A stretch of DNA of 7,011 nucleotides. Source: Pseudomonadota bacterium. GTDB lineage: Bacteria > Pseudomonadota > Alphaproteobacteria > UBA9655. Under the pieces are notes generated by a model that saw only the letters and a program-made list of their open reading frames with translations, was not told the DNA's origin and ran no database searches. How positions within the stretch are numbered: position 1 is the first letter of the stretch; each line of letters begins with the position of its first letter. Position numbers and translations under genes: made by a program. The stretch spans positions 1 through 7,011 of the forward strand of contig JAKBAL010000118.1 in the NCBI GenBank assembly GCA_021809225.1. Reading direction: 5' to 3'. This document shows, piece by piece, positions 1-5,794 of the stretch.

Positions 1-52
1 GTCTTAAAACGAATCCTTTTATTAAATATAATTAAAGTTAGTGGTATCATAA
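1..52 (+). promoter_or_regulatory. AT-rich 5' flank of gene 1
   Basis: This is the stretch before the proposed ATG at 53. Positions 17-36 consist only of A and T, and the block ends 16 nt before the ATG. The same arrangement precedes the other two genes of the window, so it is read as a core promoter or initiator region with a very short 5' untranslated leader. The frame of the ATG has no TGA back to position 1, so coding sequence entering from outside cannot be strictly excluded, but the base composition argues against it. Confidence 0.45.
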
Positions 53-2200
53 ATGAAGATACTTCAAGGTAAGATACAGCTTGTCACTTCTAGACTGTCC
101 CTCTCCAGATGAGATTGAAGATAATCCAGATTCTTTATTTGAGAAGCTCTACAACAAGAATTTGAAAGAAGCTGAATCCACGCATTCCGAAATCAGAGAA
201 AAGTACAATTGGACAGTTAAACTAGACATTGTAGAGTAAGCCGTTCTTTTTCATCCAGATAGTTGGGCCTTTGATAAATACATTCTAGAGCATGTCGTTG
301 GCATCGATGGTTTGAGATCGTTATTCAAGAGCAATGATCTTCTCTAACAGGCCTTCCTGTATTCCTGTCGCCGATCCGCTCTGACATATGCAAGGTGCCT
401 TCCCAGTTCTTTTCCAGTTGAACCAAGCTTTCTTCAATTTGCTCGGATGAATCCTTTGAAGTTGAATGCTTATAGTCAGGTGTATATGCATAAAGAAATG
501 ATTGAAACAGCTTAAGGGTCCTTGTATATTGCAATCAATCAACAAAGAGATGAAAAACCATTTGAAGTTGACTCAAAAGCTCTCTTATTCTAATCCTTCC
601 TTTTTTAAAACAAACCTCCCTTTTACGATGGAAAGAATGTCACTCATGTCACTCTTGAATCAAGCTAAAGGTTCAATGGGTCTGAACTTGGGATGTTGTT
701 GCAGACTATCCTTGATACATTGTTCGAAACGAATTCTGGTTTTAATCCATGCTACTTTTACATCGACGCTTGGCTTCTAAACGCAAGATCGACTCTTATC
801 AGGATAGACCATCATATCAAACATATGGGTCTCTTGGCTCAGAATATTGATATCTTCCTCTCAAATTGCAAAGAGATTCAGCAGGAGTTCAAAGTTTTTA
901 ACCCTTTCTCATGGACTATAGTGCTTATGCCTTCTCCCTCAGTTCTCTTTGATAAGCATTTTGAATTGATCAAAGTTCCAACTTTGGTTAGAGGAGATCA
1001 AATGCTTCTCTATCGTTTCTTTTCATTGAACGCCTATCAATAGATGGAAAAGGGCTTTCCTAATCGGCTAGAATCTCCTGATAAGCAGATTACTAAAAGA
1101 GTGATGAAGAACTCCTCCAGTGCTGAATAGCATAGGAAGGCAAAAGTTTTAAGTAAAGTCGAATTGTTCACTCAAGTGTTCAAAGAGTACGACAAAGATA
1201 CAACTTTTAGAGACGACAAACTTAGAGAAGATATAGTTGACTTAAAACGAGAGTAGCAGACTCAGATCATCAACAAACTCTACTCTATCTGCGCTTACAA
1301 CATAGAGTCTCACCTTTGGGATAATAAAACCGTGATGAAAGATTTCAATAAAGTAGAATTCTTTATTCTCCATATGAAGAAGCAATTGGACTTCTAAGGA
1401 ATAGAACCAACTTTGACTGCATCATCGTACTCGGCAATTAGGTTTAGTCCTTCCTTGAACAATTCAGCGAGCATTAATAACTCGAAAGGAAAACAAGACA
1501 ATTTTGAAAATACAGGTTAAGCTAAGCAAAAAACAGGAAAGTCAATCAACGAAGAAGAGACCAAAATGGTTTAGAACAATAGACATCAGACTCGACCTAA
1601 GAGATTTAACGTTTACCCCTTACTATAAAAGGAGATGAATAACTTCTAAAATACGATTGATCCTAAGTTTGGACTAAAAAGAGGCAAAGCAGCAGATAAG
1701 TACTTACGGAAATAAAGAGCCATCAAAGGGAAACTATAAAAGTAAGTTGACTGCTAACCTTTCATAGAAAGAATAGACCAAGTAAGATTACTGAAAACGA
1801 TAGCGATAGTAATGAGGAGGAGGACGACGACGATGATGATGATGACGATGATGATGAAGATGATGGTGAAGTCGAATAAGACGATTGGTTGTTTACTTCA
1901 AGCAAACCAGCACGATAGCAGACCGTGTGTTCGTTGCCCACGACAAAGTCTTTCAAATAGATTGAGGGAAGACCTTTCATCAACTAATTCCATGAATCTG
2001 CATAGAGGCTTGGCTTGATTTATCCAAATGAAGGGAACGAGTTGAACATAGAGTAAGTTTGTTTACTTCTTAAGTTTAGCAACCAAATCTCTTTGCCAGA
2101 TAGACTCATCAAGAGAGAGGAAACGCTAGTTGAAAGATCCAAGAGAATGAGATCTCAAAATAGCTCATGCAACATTTCTGCAGAAAAAAAGAAGAAATGA
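53..2200 (+). CDS. Gene 1: unrecognised acidic/basic protein, about 698 aa
   Basis: I do not recognise the family. The model is exon 53-68, exon 94-1741 and exon 1768-2200, ending at TGA 2198-2200, with all in-frame TAA/TAG read as Gln. It begins MKILQDCPSPDEIEDNPDSL. The start is supported because the frame of the second exon is closed by TGA at 54-56, so the N-terminal residues need the splice from the ATG at 53. Residues 1 to about 430 look globular, with mixed hydrophobic and charged residues, and show no signal peptide or membrane segment. About 435-505 is a polar, low-complexity Ser/Asn/Gln/Lys linker. About 545-562 is Lys/Arg-rich, a possible nuclear localisation signal. Residues 571-587 are only Glu and Asp. 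A 27-nt GTAAGT...TTTAG stretch at 2053-2079 could be a further intron, giving 689 aa. The convergent neighbour is the methyltransferase-kinase gene. A nuclear, chromatin-linked role is inference from composition only. Confidence 0.75.
69..93 (+). other. Intron 1 of gene 1 (25 nt; alternative end at 108)
   Basis: The donor is GTAAGA after the coding bases ATACTTCAAG, and the acceptor is CTTCTAG. Removing 25 nt shifts the frame of the ATG at 53 into the long open frame that runs to 1741. A second acceptor, CTCCAG ending at 108, would give a 40-nt intron and the same frame, with five fewer residues (CPSPD removed). The 25-nt form matches the size of the other introns here, so it is preferred. 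Confidence 0.7.
1742..1767 (+). other. Intron 2 of gene 1 (26 nt)
   Basis: It starts GTAAGT, contains the branch-like CTAAC, and ends TTTCATAG. Splicing moves the reading from the frame that is open up to here into the frame of the Glu/Asp run and the C-terminus. Without splicing the protein would pass into a Met/Arg/Thr-rich stretch that is an obvious out-of-frame reading of GAT repeats and would end at TGA 2016-2018. Acidic runs are common in nuclear proteins and poly-Met is not, so the splice is well supported. Confidence 0.85.
1814..1864 (+). repeat. GAG/GAC/GAT codon run (acidic tract of gene 1)
   Basis: Seventeen consecutive GAG, GAC, GAT or GAA codons encode a pure Glu/Asp run, residues about 571-587. 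It is a short trinucleotide repeat with synonymous interruptions, which suggests selection for acidity rather than a fresh microsatellite expansion. Gene 2 carries a comparable GAT-based tract. Confidence 0.85.
2053..2079 (+). other. Possible 27-nt intron of gene 1 (length divisible by three)
   Basis: It starts GTAAGT and ends AAGTTTAG, with the same size and boundaries as the certain introns. Its length is a multiple of three and it contains no TGA, so the gene stays open either way. Unspliced it encodes QVCLLLKF between Glu and Ser. Spliced, the local protein reads LNIDNQISLP. The sequence alone does not decide. Confidence 0.5.
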
Positions 2201-2363
2201 GAACCACTCTTATCTAGAGTCTTAATCTAGTCACCAATGACTAATCATGACTAAATCGGTCCAACAAGCAGCAAGAAGTTCCTTCAAGCCACAATCAGTC
2301 ACTGAAAAGGTTTGAAGTTAAATTTCGTTAAACTCATCCTAAACACTCTTTAAACATCTTAAA
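2201..2363. other. Convergent 3' intergenic region
   Basis: These 163 bp lie between the TGA stops of gene 1 and gene 2, which face each other. They must hold the 3' untranslated and polyadenylation signals of both genes. I see no AATAAA on the plus strand and no coding sequence. ATGACTAA occurs twice, at 2237-2244 and 2247-2254, which may be chance. Confidence 0.7.
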
Positions 2364-5300
2364 TCATTTGTCACACACAGTCTGCTTAAAAACTTTTTCT
2401 TCTCTTTGTAAATTGGTAGACTTCAGCTCTTTTATGTTTAGTCTAGTTGAAACATCAACTTTCTCTATACCAGCAAACAATTCATGATCAGTGGCCTTTT
2501 GGACTTATAGTCTTTTAAACTTATCCTTTAGAGTCAGTTTTAGGATTAGATCTTATGCCTGGGCTGGAGTATTTGGAGAGAAGCGAAGAACATTTTATGA
2601 CGGATCGTACTTATCCACATTGTCGTAATGTACCCTCTCTTCGTAGATGAAGAATATAAGTAGTCCCAAACTCCATGAATCTGCCTTAAAACCATCGAGT
2701 CTTCCTTCGAATTCTTAATACTCTGGAGGCATATAGGTTTTGGTCCCAGATTTGTTGTTTGATTTAGTCAAGCCCCAATCACAGATCTTAGGGACTAAGT
2801 TGTTGTCTAGAAGTATGTTTAAAGGTTTGATGTCCCGATGTGGTATTCCTAGTTTGTGAGCGCAAGCTAAGCCTCTTGTTACAAAACAGGCGATGCGTCT
2901 CTTCTACTCATCGTTGATGGAGCCTTGGACTATAACTTCCGAAAGATTTTGAGGAATCCATTCCATGACAAGAGCAACCTTACCAAGTATATTGAAGTGT
3001 TTTAAGGGCTTAACAATGAACATTTTGTTGTTGTCTCCTTTCTTATGAATGTTATCAAGAGCATCAATTTCATCCCTTTGGGAAGGATCACCTTAGTAAG
3101 AAATCTTGATAGCGAACGATTCATGTCGTTAATTAGTTTAAGGGAAGTAATTTTAATTTTGTAGCTTATCACAATGGAATACGATTCCAAAGCCACCAGT
3201 CAGGACCTTTTTGACTTTATACTCATGCTTTTCTTTGAGTGCATGCTTGAAGCATTAGATGATAGTTTTCTTCATATTGATAGTCTTCTTCTTCTCCTTT
3301 TCATACTCTTTGTTCCATTTAACAATTTGGTCTTTATCGTTTTACAAGACTTGTACTAGAACCTTCTTCACTACATTCTTCTCCTACATCAAAGCTTGGC
3401 ACTGTTCAATATTGTCTCTTAAGTGATTTATATCCTTGTCCAGTTCAAGAGGAGAGATTACTTTACTTATACCCAGCTGATTGATTTAGACGTCGATGAA
3501 TTCCTACATAGCACACAAGTCAAGACTTTTTTGTTCTTTGGAATCCAGTTTCTCATTTGAAAAGTTAAGTTATTAACGATGCCTGCTAAGTATAGTTCGT
3601 ATCTCTTGCATTGCATTTGCTTAAGAGGTGTGATACAGTAGCACCTTTTTCATAACTGCATCGATAGAACTGCTTTGGTGAAATGCCATTTGCTCACTAT
3701 TGAGGGAAACTGAATGATGAACTTTATCATTGTCAATCAGGTTCTAATTTGCTGTTCGTTTTTCTTCTTCATGATCGGGTTCTTGAATTAGATCCTTAAA
3801 AAGAGATGGACTTTCCCTCTTTCTATAAACATGAACTGATATCTATTAGCCACTCCCTTAAAGCTTTATGGGCAACGTCTTGACATATTCGAAATCGTCA
3901 AGTCCGAACTTATTGAGAGTTTTTGACTTATCTGAGCACCATATCAAAACTTTGACCGATGGAGTCTATTTTAGCCTTTGTGCAATGTAGTAGCTGTCAT
4001 CCTCTTGAAAAACGTAATTGAAGCAAAAAAAGTGAGTTAATGCCTAATTAGGCTCTGTGAAGGGTGATGATGATTTTTCTTCATCGATTTAGTCCAAAGT
4101 CTCTAACTTCTTTATCATACCACAATTTTTAAGCTCGAAATGAGTTCTCTTAACTGCGTTCAAAATCATGGGATTGTTTCCATAAATTTCTGATAACTTT
4201 CTCTTAAATTCTTCAGCCCTTTAGACTCTAGCAGGGACGATGTCATAACCGAAGCATTCCATGTTTGTCTGAATAGCGAAAAAGAAAACAGCCTTTCCAA
4301 ATCCAGACCCTATATCGACGAAGCCTTTTGCCTCTTCCCAGTAGTGCTCTTTCATGGCAGCCAGAATCTTTAAGAATGATCCATGAGTCGGCTCTCCATA
4401 ACCTATTTGAGCATTAGATTGGTCCAGTTGTGTACATTTAAGGTTTTTGCCTTTGTTACTACTCCTAGTATGAATTGGAGCTTATAAATCGACATGATCC
4501 TTCTCTGTCCAGAATAGAGCAGAATATTTTGTTAAATAACAAAGAATCTTTTTGGTCAGTTCTGAAGGTATATGATCTTTGATCTCTTCGTTGGCTGATT
4601 TCATATTTTGTGACTTGGTTAGTTGTTCATGTGACTCTTAAACTTCGATGTATTTGCTTTCATCGGCCTGGAAATCTTCTTAATTTTCAGATTGGATGAC
4701 ATCAACACAACTTTTGCTTTGACTTAGGACTTAGGGAATTCCATCTTAATTGTTCAGGCTTGATTTTGACATTGGCAACTAGCTCATGCTTTGCAATTAT
4801 TGTTCCGATCTAACTCGAATTAAATTCAAGACCTACTCTTTCAAGCTGACTCTTGATTTCTCGTCTAGTTCTGAACTCTTCTCGTTTAAATGTGAGAGTT
4901 CAACTGAATTGATGTTGTTACACTCTTTCAAATTATTATCTTGATTTGGTTGTTTATCCCTGTTTTCTTCATCATCATCATCATCATCGACTTCATCAAC
5001 ATCATCGTTCTCTTCTTCATTTCCCTTGATGACACATTGTCTGATCTTTTCACCAAGAGAAGGAAGATGACTTGTTCTGTTTTATTTCTAATCTGCTTTT
5101 GCTTTACAGTTGTGGCATCTTAGCGATGCTGGTGTAGTAAAGACCTTTTTGCAATCCTGACATTCTAGATAGTCTTCCTCTTTAGCATCTTTCCTTAGTC
5201 TGTTCTTCCTCTCAGGCTCGAATTTATGGTTGTCTAATTTCTTGTGTCTGCTTAAAGAGCTAAGTGCTCCATATACACGAGTGCATCCTGGATATAGACA

Positions 5301-5372
5301 TCGATGGCGTTTCTACTAATCTTGATTACTATTATCATCTTAACTTTCCCTTTGAGAATGTTTCCTCTTCAT
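2364..5372 (-). CDS. Gene 2: C2H2 finger - DOT1-like methyltransferase - Ser/Thr kinase fusion, 1002 aa
   Basis: One frame without TGA runs from ATG 5372-5370 to TGA 2366-2364; the nearest upstream in-frame TGA is at 5414-5412 and the bases between are AT-rich, so this start is firm. In order: a C2H2 finger (C25, C30, H43, H49); a degenerate finger (C71, C74, H87, C89); an acidic run (about 119-139); a DOT1-type SAM methyltransferase (about 285-519) with YGE at 325-327, [10 protein letters not shown] ending at 360, acidic D377 after the second strand, and FNYVF at 451-455; a Lys/Glu-rich, helix-like linker (about 640-715); and a protein kinase (about 718-966) with glycine loop TGGFGIV, K756, E768, HRDIKPLN at 845-852, DWG at 865-867 and MPPE at 881-884. 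DOT1 enzymes methylate histone H3 in the nucleosome core (Lys79 in yeast and human). HRDxK indicates Ser/Thr specificity. All domains share one frame with no intron signal needed. A DOT1-kinase fusion is not an arrangement I know. Function is predicted from motifs only. Confidence 0.9.
2475..3227 (-). other. Ser/Thr protein kinase domain of gene 2
   Basis: Residues about 716-966. The catalytic elements are present: glycine loop TGGFGIV (725-731), FAIK with the ATP-binding K756, C-helix E768, hinge VMEWI near 802-806, catalytic HRDIKPLN (845-852), metal-binding DWG (865-867), MPPE for APE (881-884), DSWSLG (898-903) and the late Arg of KFKRL (R954). It is therefore predicted active. DWG for DFG and PPE for APE are departures from the norm. 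I cannot place it in a named kinase family. Confidence 0.93.
3813..4520 (-). other. DOT1-like methyltransferase domain of gene 2
   Basis: Residues about 285-519. Visible family marks are YGEPTHGS, equivalent to the DOT1 YGE motif; [10 protein letters not shown], equivalent to the SAM-binding [25 protein letters not shown], with Asp at the end of the second strand where the SAM ribose is usually held; and FNYVF where DOT1 has NNFAF. The domain ends near VHVYRKR. The first Asn of NNFAF is replaced by Phe and its Phe by Tyr, so activity is likely but not certain. A generic class I methyltransferase is the alternative; the YGE and NYVF spacing favours DOT1. Confidence 0.8.
4956..5018 (-). repeat. 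Acidic tract of gene 2 (GAT repeat)
   Basis: Residues about 119-139 are mostly Asp and Glu, including [14 protein letters not shown]. On the plus strand this shows as a run of ATC triplets around 4971-5006. In chromatin proteins such tracts often contact histones or basic partners; here that is inference. Confidence 0.8.
5226..5300 (-). other. C2H2 zinc finger of gene 2
   Basis: Residues 25-49 have spacing C-x4-C-x12-H-x5-H (C25, C30, H43, H49), with aromatic and Leu residues in the usual core places (CLYPGC...[11 protein letters not shown]). This matches a classical single DNA- or protein-binding finger. The flanks are strongly basic. A second, degenerate C-x2-C-x12-H-x-C motif follows at residues 71-89 (5104-5162). 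Confidence 0.75.
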
Positions 5373-5794
5373 ACTTGCTCTTTGGTGAATATTAAATAAT
5401 TATTGAGGGATTCAAACCTTAAACAATAAGACCTTCCCTTGAAATTTCATTGTCATTGGAATCCTTGAACAAACGGTTGATAAGACAAGAGATTGTTATA
5501 CTAGCATGAAGGGAAGACATAAGACAACACTTTGTAACAAACTTGACATAGGTCTCGAAATGAAGTTGACATTGACAGTGAAATGATGTTGACCTTGATT
5601 TGAAAAGAGATCTTCGGTTTGAAGTTGTTTTCTAACTTAGGGAGCAGACAAGTGTATGAACTTGTTTTGAATTAAGAGAGATGAAATGTTTAAAGTTCTC
5701 TTCCAAACTAATTCTTTCTGAGAGGTGACCTTCTTTTTCTACTATATCCGACCTTTAAGCGCCTTTAATTAATTAAAATCTTGAGAGTACAAAA
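5373..5794. promoter_or_regulatory. Divergent intergenic region between gene 2 and gene 4
   Basis: These 422 bp separate two genes transcribed away from each other, so they should hold both promoters. An all-A/T block at 5389-5404 ends 16 nt from the gene 2 ATG, and another at 5764-5779 (palindromic TTTAATTAATTAAA inside) ends 15 nt from the gene 4 ATG. They resemble the block before gene 1. Between them lies an imperfect direct repeat (5557-5598). I see no coding sequence or RNA gene. Confidence 0.6.
5557..5598. repeat. Imperfect 19-bp direct repeat, period 23
   Basis: GAAATGAAGTTGACATTGA (5557-5575) recurs as GAAATGATGTTGACCTTGA (5580-5598) with two mismatches. It lies near the middle of the divergent promoter region and could be a paired protein-binding site. 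It may also be chance in a region rich in TTGA. Confidence 0.45.

Noticed and set aside
321..545. Minus-strand ORFs over 321-545
   Set aside because: They oppose the continuous coding frame of gene 1 and have no recognisable motif.
1762..1983. Minus-strand ORF with a long serine run
   Set aside because: It is the antisense reading of the GAC/GAT acidic tract of gene 1 and crosses its intron; no independent support.
1812..2018. Plus-strand ORF with Met/Arg/Thr repeats
   Set aside because: It is an out-of-frame reading of the GAT repeat. The 26-nt intron at 1742-1767 puts the Glu/Asp frame in use instead.
2237..2254. Twin ATGACTAA as a regulatory site
   Set aside because: Two 8-mers in a short AT-rich 3' region are easily chance, and the place is downstream of both genes.
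3507..3509. Separate kinase gene starting at the Met codon near 3509
   Set aside because: The frame is open without TGA far upstream into the methyltransferase, and no promoter-like A/T block lies 15-17 nt before this Met, unlike the three accepted starts.
4941..5123. Plus-strand hydrophobic ORF resembling a membrane peptide
   Set aside because: It is the complement of the Asp/Glu-rich part of gene 2; ATC repeats read as isoleucine.
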